NCBI RefSeq assembly: GCF_003675855.1
Contig: NZ_RCIH01000002.1
Location: 495,261 to 559,260 of the forward strand
DNA: 64,000 bases
From: Halostella salina
GTDB taxonomy: Archaea > Halobacteriota > Halobacteria > Halobacteriales > Natronoarchaeaceae
Direction of reading: 5' to 3'
Positions 16,548 through 25,717 of the stretch are shown here, in pieces. The stretch's first letter is position 1; each line of letters starts with the position of its first letter. The translations under genes were made by a program, and so were the position numbers. The notes under the pieces were generated by a model. It was not told the origin of the DNA, ran no database searches, and saw nothing but the letters and a program-made list of their open reading frames with translations.

Positions 16548-17408
16548 ATGACCGACGCCGACGCCGCCCGGTCCCCCGAAGCGGCGTTCTCGCTGCTGTC
16601 GAACGAGACGCGCTTTGCGATCCTCCGGGCGCTGTACGACGCCGACGAACGGTCGCTCTCCTTCTCGGACCTCCGCGAGCGGACCGGCGTGCGAGACAGC
16701 GGCCAGTTCAACTACCACCTCGGCAAGCTCGTCGGCGTGTTCGTCCGGGAGGTCGACGACGGCTACGCGCTCCGCTACGCCGGGAAGCAGGTGATCGGCG
16801 CGGTGCTCTCGGGCGCGTACACCCGGGAGCTGACGGTCGACCCCGTCCCCGTCGACGCGAACTGCTTCGAGTGTGGCGCGTCGCTCGCGGCGACGTACCG
16901 CAACGAGCGCGCCAGGGTCGGCTGTACGGAGTGTGACCTGTCCGTGACGGAGTACGGCGTCCCGCCGGGGCTGGTCGAAGGGTACGACCGCGAGGACCTG
17001 CCCCACGTCTTCGACCGGTGGATCCGGACGCAGATGTCACAGCAGTTCGCGGGGTTCTGCGAGCGCTGTCTCGGACGGATACGGACCACGATGGACGACG
17101 ACCCCGACCCGGAGCTCGGCGTGCCGGGGCTCTCCCACGAGTGCGACCGCTGTTCCTTTTCCTCGGTGTCGGTGGTCGGCGCTGCGGTCATCGACCACCC
17201 CGCGGTCGTGGCGTTTCACCACGACCACGGCGTCGACCTCCGGGAGACGCCGCTGTGGGACCTCGACTGGCTCGTCTCCGACCGCCACGAACTCCTGTCG
17301 ACGGACCCGCCGCGCGTCCGGGTGGTGATCCCGCTCGGCGACGAGGAACTGCGCGTCGACGTCGACGCCGACGCGACCGTCGACGGGTACGAGCGGCGGT
17401 CGGCCTGA
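16548..17408 (+). CDS. ArsR-type HTH regulator with C-terminal zinc-binding domain
   Basis: A 286-residue two-part protein. Residues about 8-90 are a winged helix (FSLLSNETRFAILRALYD, then DSGQFNYHLGKLVGVFV). Residues about 100-210 hold cysteine pairs CFEC, CTEC, CERC and CDRC, enough for two zinc sites. The C-terminal part (about 215-286) is a mixed alpha/beta segment ending in repeated acidic strands. This HTH plus Cys-cluster layout is common in haloarchaeal regulators of unknown ligand. It lies 32 bases after trpS, so it may be co-transcribed. Confidence 0.82.
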   Translation: MTDADAARSPEAAFSLLSNETRFAILRALYDADERSLSFSDLRERTGVRDSGQFNYHLGKLVGVFVREVDDGYALRYAGKQVIGAVLSGAYTRELTVDPVPVDANCFECGASLAATYRNERARVGCTECDLSVTEYGVPPGLVEGYDREDLPHVFDRWIRTQMSQQFAGFCERCLGRIRTTMDDDPDPELGVPGLSHECDRCSFSSVSVVGAAVIDHPAVVAFHHDHGVDLRETPLWDLDWLVSDRHELLSTDPPRVRVVIPLGDEELRVDVDADATVDGYERRSA

Positions 17409-17489
17409 CACCCGGACTGTGCGGTGCGCTCCGACGGCCCGACGAAGCCAGCGACGCGTCGACGCGGCGGCTCGGCCCGGTGCCGAACC

Positions 17490-17496
17490 CTTAAAA
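17490..17496 (+). promoter_or_regulatory. TATA box of the KH-domain gene
   Basis: CTTAAAA is centred about 26 bases before the ATG at 17520, predicting a leaderless mRNA. Confidence 0.6.
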
Positions 17497-17519
17497 CGGC
17501 GTACCGCCTACCACCGTTC

Positions 17520-18068
17520 ATGCAGCACGTGAAGATTCCGCAGGACCGCATCGGCGTGCTCATCGGCGAGGGCGGTGAGACGATGCGCGAGATCGAAAAC
17601 CGGGCGGAGGTGCGACTCGACATCGACTCCGAGAACGGTTCGGTCGGCATCGACAAGACCGGCGACCCCATCCGCGGCCTGAAAGGCCCCGACATCGTCA
17701 GAGCCATCGGCCGCGGCTTCAAGCCCGAGACCGCGCTGACGCTGCTCGACGACGAGATGATGATGTTCGACCTCGTCGACATCGACGCGGTCGCCCGGAA
17801 CAAGAGCGACCTGAAGCGCAAGAAGGGCCGGCTCATCGGCGAGAACGGCCGGACCCGGGAGCTGATGGAGGAGCTCACCGGCGCGTCGGTCGTCATCTAC
17901 GGCTCGACGCTCGGCGTCATCGGCGACCCCGAGCAGGTCGAGATCGTGCGCGAGGCCGCCGAGATGATCCTCGACGGTGCGCCTCACGGCTCCGTCTACG
18001 CGTTCCTCGAACGCAAGCACAACGAACTCAAGCGCCGCGGGATGGAGTACCACCAGTTCCCCGGGTAG
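17520..18068 (+). CDS. KH-domain RNA-binding protein (archaeal Dim2/Pno1 type)
   Basis: A 182-residue protein with two KH domains. The first has the GxxG loop as IGEGGETM (about 14-21), the second as IGENGRTR (about 105-112). Length and order match the archaeal homologue of eukaryotic Dim2/Pno1, which binds the 3' end of small-subunit rRNA during ribosome maturation; archaeal members also stimulate eIF2-alpha-type factors. The C-terminal helix (ERKHNELKRRGMEYHQFPG) is family-typical. It has its own TATA box and precedes the thermosome gene on the same strand. Confidence 0.88.
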   Translation: MQHVKIPQDRIGVLIGEGGETMREIENRAEVRLDIDSENGSVGIDKTGDPIRGLKGPDIVRAIGRGFKPETALTLLDDEMMMFDLVDIDAVARNKSDLKRKKGRLIGENGRTRELMEELTGASVVIYGSTLGVIGDPEQVEIVREAAEMILDGAPHGSVYAFLERKHNELKRRGMEYHQFPG

Positions 18069-18165
18069 CGGTCCGCGACACTGTACTTAAACCCCGTCTT
18101 TGTGACTTCCTCACACGCCGCCACGCGTCGCTCTGTGTGGCGTTTTGTCACGGGTCGTTAGCAAG

Positions 18166-18174
18166 TTTTATATA
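18166..18174 (+). promoter_or_regulatory. TATA box of the thermosome gene
   Basis: A strong TTTTATATA box in an otherwise GC-rich region, centred about 32 bases before the thermosome ATG. Strong promoters of this kind precede haloarchaeal heat-shock chaperonin genes. Confidence 0.65.
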
Positions 18175-18201
18175 GAATGCCATTCAACCTGTAGCTTGAT
18201 T

Positions 18202-19902
18202 ATGGCGCAGCAGATGGGCAACCAGCCACTCATTGTACTTTCCGAGGACAGCCAGCGAACCTCCGGAAAGGACGCACAGTCGATGAACATCACGGCCGGG
18301 CAGGCCGTCTCCGAGGCCGTTCGGACCACACTCGGTCCGAAAGGGATGGACAAGATGCTCGTCGATTCGACGGGCGACGTGGTCGTCACGAACGACGGCG
18401 TCACCATCCTCAAGGAGATGGACATCGAGCACCCGGCGGCCAACATGATCGTCGAGGTCGCCGAGACCCAGGAGGACGAGGTCGGCGACGGCACCACGAG
18501 CGCCGTCGTCGTCGCCGGTGAGCTCCTGAGTCAGGCCGAGGACCTGCTGGACCAGGACATCCACGCCACCACGCTGGCCCAGGGGTACCGTCAGGCCGCC
18601 GAGGAGGCAAAGGAGATCCTCGAGGACGTCGCGATCGAGGTCGACGAGGACGACACCGAGATCCTCACCCAGATCGCCTCCACGGCGATGACCGGCAAGG
18701 GCGCGGAGAGCGCCCGCGACCTGCTGGCCGAACTCGTCGTCGACGCGGTCCGCGCGGTCGCCGACGAGGACGGCATCGACACGGACAACATCAAGGTCGA
18801 GAAGGTCGTCGGCGGCTCCATCGAGAACTCCGAGCTCGTCGAGGGCGTCATCGTCGACAAGGAGCGCGTCCACGAGAACATGCCTTACTTCGTCGAGGAC
18901 GCCAACGTCGCCGTGCTCGACGACGCGCTGGAGGTCAAGGAGACCGAGATCGACGCCGAGGTCAACGTCACCGACCCCGACCAGCTCCAGCAGTTCCTCG
19001 ACCAGGAGGAGGAGCAGCTCAAGGAGATGGTCGACACGCTCGCCGACGTCGGCGCGGACGTCGTGTTCGCCGAGGACGGCATCGACGACATGGCCCAGCA
19101 CTACCTCGCGGAGGAGGGCATCATCGCCGCCCGCCGCGTGAAGTCCAGCGACGCCGACAAGCTCGCCCGCGCGACGGGCGCTCGCGTCGTCGGCAACCTC
19201 GACGACATCGAGGCGGACGACCTCGGCTTCGCCGGTAGCGTCGCCCAGAAGGACGTCGGCGGCGACCAGCGCCTCTTCGTCGAGGACGTCGAGGACGCCA
19301 AGTCCGTCAGCCTCATCCTGCGCGGCGGCACCGAGCACGTCGTCGACGAGGTCGAGCGCGCCATCGAGGACTCGCTCGGCGTCGTCCGCGTCACGCTCGA
19401 GGACGGGCAGGTGCTCCCCGGCGGCGGCGCGCCCGAGACGGAGCTCGCGCTCCAGCTGCGCCAGTTCGCCGACTCCGTCGGCGGCCGCGAGCAGCTCGCC
19501 GTCGAGGCGTTCGCCGACGCGCTGGAGGTCAACCCCCGTACCCTCGCCGAGAACGCGGGCCTCGACCCCATCGACTCCCTCGTCGACCTGCGGAGCCAGC
19601 ACGACGGCGGCGACACCGCCGCCGGCCTCGACGCCTACTCCGGCGACATCATCGACATGGAGGAAGAGGGCGTCGTCGAGCCCCTCCGCGTGAAGACCCA
19701 GGCCATCGAGTCCGCCACCGAGGCGGCCGTGATGATCCTCCGCATCGACGACGTCATCGCGGCGGGCGACCTCTCCGGCGGACAGGTCGACCCCGACGAC
19801 GGCGGCGACGACGGCGGCCCCGGTGCCGGCGGCCCCGGCGGCGGTATGGGCGGCGGCATGGGCGGCATGGGCGGTATGGGTGGCATGGGCGGCGCGATGT
19901 AA
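18202..19902 (+). CDS. thsA: Thermosome subunit (group II chaperonin)
   Basis: A 566-residue subunit of the double-ring ATP-driven folding chaperonin. It shows the chaperonin signatures [13 protein letters not shown] (about 48-60), the ATPase motif [12 protein letters not shown] (about 97-108), and the GGAPETELA segment near residue 412. The C-terminus is an unusual 30-residue Gly/Met tail of GGM repeats, as seen in haloarchaeal CCT proteins; in chaperonins these tails project into the cavity. Several subunits usually co-assemble; only one is in the window. The ATG at 18202 (MAQQMGNQP) is standard. Confidence 0.93.
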   Translation: MAQQMGNQPLIVLSEDSQRTSGKDAQSMNITAGQAVSEAVRTTLGPKGMDKMLVDSTGDVVVTNDGVTILKEMDIEHPAANMIVEVAETQEDEVGDGTTSAVVVAGELLSQAEDLLDQDIHATTLAQGYRQAAEEAKEILEDVAIEVDEDDTEILTQIASTAMTGKGAESARDLLAELVVDAVRAVADEDGIDTDNIKVEKVVGGSIENSELVEGVIVDKERVHENMPYFVEDANVAVLDDALEVKETEIDAEVNVTDPDQLQQFLDQEEEQLKEMVDTLADVGADVVFAEDGIDDMAQHYLAEEGIIAARRVKSSDADKLARATGARVVGNLDDIEADDLGFAGSVAQKDVGGDQRLFVEDVEDAKSVSLILRGGTEHVVDEVERAIEDSLGVVRVTLEDGQVLPGGGAPETELALQLRQFADSVGGREQLAVEAFADALEVNPRTLAENAGLDPIDSLVDLRSQHDGGDTAAGLDAYSGDIIDMEEEGVVEPLRVKTQAIESATEAAVMILRIDDVIAAGDLSGGQVDPDDGGDDGGPGAGGPGGGMGGGMGGMGGMGGMGGAM

Positions 19903-19904
19903 GA

Positions 19905-19957
19905 CGACCTTTTACGCTGCACTCGGGCGCTCCGCGCCCTCGTTCGGTAAAAGGTCG
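19905..19957 (+). terminator. Nested hairpin after the thermosome gene
   Basis: Eleven bases at 19905-19915 pair exactly with 19947-19957, and inside this GGGCGC 19925-19930 pairs with GCGCCC 19934-19939. The outer stem carries T4/A4, so either strand ends in a short T-run. It starts two bases after the stop codon and probably ends or protects the thermosome mRNA. Confidence 0.6.
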
Positions 19958-19983
19958 ATCAAAATCACGTCGTCACCCCCTCA

Positions 19984-20121
19984 GGGACGCCGGTGGCGTC
20001 CCTTCGAGGGTTCCTCGGACCGTCCCGAGAAGTGCGAAGCACTTCTCGTGGGCTGCGAAAATCGCTTCGCGATTTTCGAACGTTCGCTCGGGCCGAGGCC
20101 CTCGCTCACGGGTGCACCCGT
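19984..20121. repeat. Chain of five short perfect hairpins in the 19903-20343 gap
   Basis: The 440-base gap between the thermosome and the next gene holds no credible ORF but a row of inverted repeats: 19984-19991/19995-20002 (8 bp), 20005-20009/20013-20017 (5 bp), 20027-20035/20039-20047 (9 bp), 20056-20065/20069-20078 (10 bp), each with a 3-base loop, and a 14-base palindrome at 20108-20121. A T7 run follows at 20243-20249. The regular spacing suggests a structured RNA or a row of protein-binding sites; identity unknown. Confidence 0.7.
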
Positions 20122-20242
20122 TGCAGACTGCCTGCCCTTCCCCGGGTCCCGCGGCGCTCACACGTTCGCGCACGCGCTCCCGGCCACAGCAGGGTAGGTG
20201 TTCGACCTCGCTGTCCCGTACCGCTCGCCGACCGACGACTCG

Positions 20243-20249
20243 TTTTTTT
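20243..20249 (+). terminator. T7 run in the thermosome-ocd gap
   Basis: Seven consecutive T residues, about 95 bases before the next gene. It can serve as an intrinsic archaeal terminator for the hairpin-rich transcript; as a TATA box it would be too far from the next ATG. Confidence 0.35.
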
Positions 20250-20343
20250 ATTGCCGAACCGATAGCGACAGCGCTGCCGGCCGGGAGTCCGCGAAACCGG
20301 CAGTTCCGGTTCAACTAAGTATTGCGCGCCTGGAGGTTCGCGC

Positions 20344-21324
20344 ATGGAGACGCTGCTGCTGAACGGCGACGCGGTCGACGAGAACGCGCGGATGGGCGAG
20401 GTCATCCGTGCGGTGGAGTCCGCGTTCGCCGCCTACGAGCGCGGCGACGTACAGATGCCCGCGAAGTCCTACATCGAACTGCCGCGGTACAACGGCGACT
20501 TCCGGTCGATGCCGGCGTACATGGACGCGGGCGACTGGGACGCCGCCGGCGTCAAGTGGGTCAACGTCCACCCGGACAACCCCGCGGACCACGACCTGCC
20601 GACGGTGATGGGGACGATGATCTACTCCGACCCCGAGACGGCGTACCCCCTCGCGCTCATGGACGGTACCGAACTGACGATGAAGCGGACCGGCGCGGCC
20701 GCCGCCGTCGCGACCGACCACCTCGCCGTCGCGGACGCCACCACGCTCGGCATCGTCGGTGCGGGCGTCCAGTCGTACACGCAACTGGAGGCGATCGCGG
20801 AGGTTCGCCCCATCGAGGAGGTCGTCGTCGCCGACAAGGACCCCGACCGCGTCGACGCGTTCCGCGCCGAGTTCGCGGACCGCTTCACCGTCACCGAGGG
20901 ATCGATCGCCGACGCCGCCGCCTGCGACGTGCTGTCGACGGTGACGCCGGTGCGGGACCCCATCGTCGCCGCCGAGGACCTCGGCGAGCACACCCACGTC
21001 AACGCGATGGGGGCCGACGCCGCGGGCAAGCAGGAACTGGAGACCGCCGTCCTCCAGTCCGCGAAAGTGGTCATCGACGACCACGAGCAGTGCACCCACT
21101 CCGGCGAGGTCAACGTCCCCTGGAGCGAGGGCGCGATCGGCGACGACGACATCTACGGCGAGATCGGCGAGATCGTCGTCGGCGACAAGGCCGGCCGCAC
21201 CGCCGACGACGGCGTCACCGTCTTCGACTCGACGGGGCTGGCCATTCAGGACGTTGCGGCCGCCCACGTGGTCTATGCCGAGGCCGAGCAGGCGGGCAAC
21301 GGCTACCCGTTCGAGCTGATCTGA
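20344..21324 (+). CDS. Ornithine cyclodeaminase/mu-crystallin family dehydrogenase (probable alanine dehydrogenase)
   Basis: A 326-residue NAD(P)-binding enzyme. The Rossmann motif is GIVGAGVQSYTQLEAI (about 137-152); the substrate side has MKRTGAAAAVA (about 114-124) and the VTPVRDPIV and MGADAAGKQEL segments typical of the family. Archaeal members are often alanine dehydrogenases (alanine to pyruvate plus ammonia) rather than ornithine cyclodeaminases; sequence alone does not separate the two. The gene is complete and monocistronic. Confidence 0.85.
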   Translation: METLLLNGDAVDENARMGEVIRAVESAFAAYERGDVQMPAKSYIELPRYNGDFRSMPAYMDAGDWDAAGVKWVNVHPDNPADHDLPTVMGTMIYSDPETAYPLALMDGTELTMKRTGAAAAVATDHLAVADATTLGIVGAGVQSYTQLEAIAEVRPIEEVVVADKDPDRVDAFRAEFADRFTVTEGSIADAAACDVLSTVTPVRDPIVAAEDLGEHTHVNAMGADAAGKQELETAVLQSAKVVIDDHEQCTHSGEVNVPWSEGAIGDDDIYGEIGEIVVGDKAGRTADDGVTVFDSTGLAIQDVAAAHVVYAEAEQAGNGYPFELI

Positions 21325-21356
21325 GTCGGTCGCTCTCGCTTCTCGCCGTCCCCGCG

Positions 21357-21563
21357 CTACTCCTCTACCGCCCGGTCCAGCAGCTTCGTGAGGACCCACA
21401 GGATCAGGATAAAGGGCAGCAGCGGCACCAGCAGGACCACCATCCCGAGGAAGACGCTCCACCCGATGACGTTCATCTCGCGGTCCTCATGGCCGGCGTA
21501 GGGCGGCGTCGCCGTACGGAGGACCTTCCTCGGAAGCGCGGGGTCGTCGTCGGAGTCGCTCAT
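21357..21563 (-). CDS. Small single-helix membrane protein (DUF7535-like)
   Basis: A 68-residue protein: an acidic start MSDSDDDPALPRKVLR, then one long hydrophobic segment at about 31-60. It resembles a small conserved haloarchaeal membrane family (labelled DUF7535 elsewhere, recalled rather than checked). Divergent from leuS. The much longer open frame upstream on this strand is antisense to leuS and not coding. Confidence 0.6.
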   Translation of the reverse strand: MSDSDDDPALPRKVLRTATPPYAGHEDREMNVIGWSVFLGMVVLLVPLLPFILILWVLTKLLDRAVEE

Positions 21564-21713
21564 ACTCGTCCTACCACACCGAGCGGCTAAAGCGTCGACC
21601 GGCGCGTATCGGCGTCGTGGCGGGGGCCGGCGACGCGCTCGGGTCCCGGCCGCTGGCGTCGCTGTCGGATGGAAAGGTATAGGGCGACGACTCGCGGAAC
21701 GATAGGTAAGCGA

Positions 21714-24443
21714 ATGAGCGACGAGAGTTACGACCACGCGGCGGTGGAAGCCCGCTGGCAGGAGGCGTGGGACGACGCGGCGGTGTACCGGACGCCGGAC
21801 GACGTCGAGGACCCCACCTACGTCCTCGGCATGTATCCCTACCCGTCCGGGAAGCTCCACATGGGGCACGTCCGGAACTACACGATCACGGACGCGTACG
21901 CCCGGTATCGACGGATGCGCGGCGACGACGTGCTCCACCCGATGGGGTGGGACGCATTCGGCCTCCCCGCCGAGAACGCCGCCAAGGAGCGTGACACGAA
22001 CCCCCGCGACTGGACGTTCGACTGCATCGACACGATGAAGGGGCAGATGGAGTCGATGGGCTTCGGCTACGACTGGGACCGCGAGGTCGCCACCTGCACG
22101 CCCGACTACTACAAGTGGAACCAGTGGTTCTTCCGGCGGTTCCACGAGTCCGGGCTGGTCGACCAGCGGGACGCCGACGTGAACTGGTGTCCCTCCTGCG
22201 AGACGGTGCTGGCCGACGAGCAGGTCGAGGGCGAGGAGGAGCTGTGCTGGCGGTGTGACAACCCCGTCGAGCAGCGCGAGCTCTCCCAGTGGTTCCTGCA
22301 GATCACCGAGTACGCCGACGAGCTGGTCGACTACATCGACGAGCTGGAGGGGTGGCCCGACTCCGTCCGGCAGATGCAGCGCAACTGGATCGGCCGGCAG
22401 TACGGCACCCGCCTGCCGTTCGCGGTCGGCGACGCCGACGACCCCGAGCGACACGGCACCGTCGAGGCGTTCACGACGCGGGCCGACACCGTCTTCGGCG
22501 CGACGTTCTTCGCGCTGGCTCCCGACCACCCCATCGCCGAGGAACTCGCCGCCGAGGACGATGCCGTCCACCAGTTCGTCCACCACGAGGCCGACCCGGA
22601 CGGCGACGAGCCCAACGGCGTCGAGACGGATCTGGTCGCCACCAACCCCGTGACGGGCGACGAACTGCCCGTCTTCGTCGCGGACTTCGTCCTCTCGGAC
22701 GTCGGCACCGGCGCGCTGATGGGCGTGCCCGGTCACGACGACCGGGACCACGAGTTCGCGTCGAAGATGGGCGTCGACATCGACCCCGTCGTCGCGCCCG
22801 AGCCCGAGGACTGGGACGGCGAGTCGGTCCCGGACGCACCGGACGTCTCCGAGAGCGCGTTCACCGACGACGGCGTGCTCGTGAACTCCGGCAAGTATTC
22901 CGGACTGGACAGCGAGACCGCCCGCGAGCGCATCACCGCGGACACCGAGGGCGCGGAGGAAGCGACCCAGTACCGCCTGCGCGACTGGGGCATCTCCCGC
23001 CAGCGCTACTGGGGGACGCCGATCCCGGTCGTCCACTGCGACGACTGCGGCCCAGTGCTGGTCCCCGAGGACGACCTGCCGGTCGAACTGCCCGAGTTCG
23101 TCAACACGACGGGGAACCCGCTGGACGCCGCCGAGGAGTGGAAGCAGACGACCTGTCCGGACTGCGGCGGCGACGCCGTCCGCGAGACGGACACGATGGA
23201 CACGTTCGTCGACTCCTCGTGGTACTTCCTGCGGTACGTCTCGCCGGATCTGGAGGACGCGCCGTTCGACCAGCCACAGGCCAACGACTGGATGCCGGTC
23301 GACCAGTACGTCGGCGGCATCGAGCACGCGGTGATGCACCTCCTGTACTCCCGCTTCTTCACGAAGGTTATCGCCGACGAGGAGGGGCTGGAGCACCGCG
23401 AGCCGTTCACGAACCTGCTGGCGCAGGGGATGGTTCAGCTGGAGGGCGAGGCGATGTCGAAGTCGAAGGGCAACACCGTCTCCCCCCAGCGCATCGTCGA
23501 GGAGTACGGCGCGGACACCGCCCGCCTGTTCATGATGCAGGCGGCCCAGCCCGAACGGGACTTCGACTGGACCGAGGAGGGCGTCCGCTCGACGTACCGC
23601 TTCCTGACGCGGCTGAAGAAGCTGGTCGAGGCGTTCGATAGCGAGGACGCCGACGGCGAGGCGCGGACCGCCTCGGAACGGTCGAGCGGCGACGAGCCGC
23701 GAGACGGCGACCGCGACGCCGTCGCCGAGTACGTCGCGAGCGAGACGGAGGCGGCCGTCGCCGTGGCGACCGAGGAGTACGACGACCTGACGTTCAACGT
23801 CGCGCTCCGCCAGGCCCAGGACCTGGTCGGCACGCTGCGGAGCTACCGCGACTACGCCGACGACGTGCACGCCGAGACGTTCGAGCGCGGGCTGAACGTC
23901 GCGGTGCGCCTGCTCGCGCCCGTCGTTCCCCACCTCGCGGAGGAACTGTACGACGAACTCGGCGGCGAGGGGTTCGTCGCGGAGGCCGACTGGCCCGGGG
24001 CCGAGGCGGACCGCGAGACGGTCCGGGAGCGCCGGAACCTCGTGGAGAACACCCGGGAGGACGTGCGCCAGATCGTCGACGTGGCGGGCATCGACGACCC
24101 CGAGCGGATCGACGTGGTCGTCACGCCCGAGTGGAAGTACGACGCCCTGTCCATCGCCGTCGAGAGCGACGCCGACAACCTGATCTCCGAACTGATGGGC
24201 GAGGCCCACATCCGCGAGCAGGGCGACGCCGCGGCGTCCTACGGGCAGGACCTGCAGGCAGAGCGCGAGGCGCTGTCGCTCACGCTCGACCCCGAGACGG
24301 AGTACGAGTCGCTCGTGGCCGCCGCGTGGCTGATCGAGCGCGAGTTCGACGCGCCGGTCCGCGTCGTCCGCGCCGCGGAGGCCGACGACGACGTGGCGAC
24401 CAAGGCCGAACCCGGGCGTCCGGCCATCGACATCGTCGAGTAG
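21714..24443 (+). CDS. leuS: Leucyl-tRNA synthetase
   Basis: A 909-residue class I synthetase charging tRNA-Leu. The HIGH motif is HMGH at 49-52 in YPYPSGKLHMGHVRNY, the KMSKS motif is MSKSKGN near residue 580, and the CP1 editing domain lies between about 230 and 420 with its Thr-rich TTRADTVFGATFF entry. A zinc-type CPSC...CWRC cluster sits near 160-185. Its layout is the bacterial LeuRS type found in haloarchaea. An in-frame ATG at 21669 would add 15 residues; MSDESYDH is preferred. No leader peptide ORF precedes it, unlike pheS and trpS2. Confidence 0.94.
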   Translation: MSDESYDHAAVEARWQEAWDDAAVYRTPDDVEDPTYVLGMYPYPSGKLHMGHVRNYTITDAYARYRRMRGDDVLHPMGWDAFGLPAENAAKERDTNPRDWTFDCIDTMKGQMESMGFGYDWDREVATCTPDYYKWNQWFFRRFHESGLVDQRDADVNWCPSCETVLADEQVEGEEELCWRCDNPVEQRELSQWFLQITEYADELVDYIDELEGWPDSVRQMQRNWIGRQYGTRLPFAVGDADDPERHGTVEAFTTRADTVFGATFFALAPDHPIAEELAAEDDAVHQFVHHEADPDGDEPNGVETDLVATNPVTGDELPVFVADFVLSDVGTGALMGVPGHDDRDHEFASKMGVDIDPVVAPEPEDWDGESVPDAPDVSESAFTDDGVLVNSGKYSGLDSETARERITADTEGAEEATQYRLRDWGISRQRYWGTPIPVVHCDDCGPVLVPEDDLPVELPEFVNTTGNPLDAAEEWKQTTCPDCGGDAVRETDTMDTFVDSSWYFLRYVSPDLEDAPFDQPQANDWMPVDQYVGGIEHAVMHLLYSRFFTKVIADEEGLEHREPFTNLLAQGMVQLEGEAMSKSKGNTVSPQRIVEEYGADTARLFMMQAAQPERDFDWTEEGVRSTYRFLTRLKKLVEAFDSEDADGEARTASERSSGDEPRDGDRDAVAEYVASETEAAVAVATEEYDDLTFNVALRQAQDLVGTLRSYRDYADDVHAETFERGLNVAVRLLAPVVPHLAEELYDELGGEGFVAEADWPGAEADRETVRERRNLVENTREDVRQIVDVAGIDDPERIDVVVTPEWKYDALSIAVESDADNLISELMGEAHIREQGDAAASYGQDLQAEREALSLTLDPETEYESLVAAAWLIEREFDAPVRVVRAAEADDDVATKAEPGRPAIDIVE

Positions 24444-24502
24444 CGCGGGCGGGGCGTACCGCCGTCGATTCGCTTTTGTCCCCCGCGGCCGACGGCCAGC
24501 TC

Positions 24503-24973
24503 GTGGGCAGCCACGCCGACCGCGTCGCCGACCGGCTCCTTGACCGCCTCGCAGCGGCGCAACCGGCGATGGACTGGACGACCGAGCGCCGCGTCGGAAG
24601 CACGCCGGTCGACGTCGGCGGCGTCGGCGACGACGCGCTCTGTCTCGTCGAACTGGAGTGGCGGCGCGCCGACCCCGCGGACAACGCCGCGAAGCTGTTC
24701 CGCCACCTCGCCGACGGCGCGCTCGACGGGAACCGCCGCGTCGTCGTCTGCCAGTTGTTCACCGCGTACTACGACCTGACGAGCGGCGGCGTCTCCTCGA
24801 AGCGGCTGAACGCCGAGTTCGTCGGCCGAACGGCCGCCGAGTCGTTCGAGCGCGTCGGCTACCGGCCGGTCGACCTGGCGATCAACCCGCCCAAGCGCGG
24901 CGGCGACCTGCCCGACGACTGGGGGGCCGCGGTCGACGAGGCGGCCGAGGCGGTCGACGCTACGCTCGCTTGA
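24503..24973 (+). CDS. Conserved protein of unknown function, possible nuclease-like fold
   Basis: A 156-residue soluble protein. A central strand reads CLVELEWRRADPADNAAKLFRHL and is followed by VVVCQLFTAYYD; a charged E-x-E strand before a long helix is reminiscent of PD-(D/E)xK restriction-endonuclease-like folds, but the Lys is not clear and no close family was recognised. The GTG start is chosen because a TTTT TATA-like box (24474-24477) is centred 28 bases upstream, predicting a leaderless mRNA. The 3' end overlaps the convergent gene by 14 bases. Confidence 0.55.
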   Translation: MGSHADRVADRLLDRLAAAQPAMDWTTERRVGSTPVDVGGVGDDALCLVELEWRRADPADNAAKLFRHLADGALDGNRRVVVCQLFTAYYDLTSGGVSSKRLNAEFVGRTAAESFERVGYRPVDLAINPPKRGGDLPDDWGAAVDEAAEAVDATLA

Positions 24974-25148
24974 GGAGCCGGAGGGCGAGCGTCGCGCTCA
25001 CCAGCGCCGCACAGCCGGCGAGCAGCGCGGTCCCGACCCGCGAGACGCCGTCGACCGGCGTCCGCAGCCACGAGGTGACCAGGACTGTCGACGCGACCGT
25101 CGCGAGCCCCGCAAGCTCCGTCGTGGTGAACTCGCGCGTGAGGTCCAT
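24960..25148 (-). CDS. Small two-helix membrane protein
   Basis: A 62-residue protein with two predicted membrane segments (about 11-27 and 38-58) and a basic C-terminus (RLLKRA). No family recognised. Start at ATG 25148; a GTG three codons earlier is also possible. Confidence 0.5.
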   Translation of the reverse strand: MDLTREFTTTELAGLATVASTVLVTSWLRTPVDGVSRVGTALLAGCAALVSATLALRLLKRA

Positions 25149-25188
25149 GGTCCACACTCCCCCATGTCGCCGGTAAAAACTGCCGATA

Positions 25189-25617
25189 TCAGCCGATGTC
25201 GATCCGGCGGCCGTCGGACGGTTCCTCGCGCTTCGGCAGCGTCACGGTGAGGACGCCGTTCTCGTGGGTCGCCGAGACGGCGTTCTCGTCGACCGCGTCG
25301 GGCAGTCGGACGGTTCGATTCGCCGACTGTCGGCGGCGCTCGCGGCGGTGGTAGCGCGCGCCGTCGTCCCCCTCGACCGCCCGTTCCTCGGACCGCTCCG
25401 CCGACAGGCGGAGGCGGTCGTCGGCGACGGTGAGGTCGATGTCGTCGGCCTCGTACCCCGGCAGGTCCGCGGTCACGACGAACTCGTCGTCGCGCTCGGC
25501 CACGTCGACCGCGACGCTCCGCAGGTCCGCGCCGGCCCCGCGGAGGATCCCCTCCTCGGCCTGCCGGCTCATCCGGTCGAGAAGCTCCTGAACGTCGTCG
25601 AACGGGTTGCGTTGCAT
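25189..25617 (-). CDS. hsp20: Small heat-shock protein, Hsp20/alpha-crystallin family
   Basis: A 142-residue ATP-independent holdase chaperone. The alpha-crystallin domain spans about 37-132: it starts with VDVAERDDEFVVTADLPGYEADDIDLTV and ends with the conserved ENGVLTVTLPK. The short C-terminal extension (EEPSDGRRIDIG) carries an IDI element like the IxI oligomerisation motif. It probably acts with the thermosome in protein quality control. The promoter and a GAAA-loop hairpin lie just upstream. Confidence 0.9.
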   Translation of the reverse strand: MQRNPFDDVQELLDRMSRQAEEGILRGAGADLRSVAVDVAERDDEFVVTADLPGYEADDIDLTVADDRLRLSAERSEERAVEGDDGARYHRRERRRQSANRTVRLPDAVDENAVSATHENGVLTVTLPKREEPSDGRRIDIG

Positions 25618-25628
25618 GGTGTTCCCCC

Positions 25629-25672
25629 GGGCTTTCGCCCTCGGTAGATCCTACCACGCTTGAGGGCTTAAA
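25629..25672 (-). promoter_or_regulatory. hsp20 promoter and 5'-leader hairpin
   Basis: On the minus strand TTTAAG (25667-25672) lies about 52 bases before the ATG, so transcription would start near 25643 and leave a leader of about 26 nt. That leader opens with a GGGC-GAAA-GCCC hairpin (25629-25640), a GNRA-type loop, followed by a G-rich stretch before the ATG. Confidence 0.45.
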
Positions 25673-25717
25673 CGTCGCGTCGGGGGTGACCCGGTTCGCA
25701 GGCGTCGCCGGTCTCAG

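Noticed and set aside
19984..20121. Hairpin chain considered as CRISPR
   Set aside because: Stems differ in sequence and length and no spacer pattern exists.
21564..21713. Search for a Leu-rich leader ORF before leuS
   Set aside because: The only ATG frame upstream is in phase with leuS and has no Leu cluster.
21357..24209. 950-codon open frame on the minus strand across leuS
   Set aside because: It is antisense to a complete leuS; GC-rich codon bias opens the opposite strand. Only the last 68 codons, outside leuS, look like a real small membrane protein.
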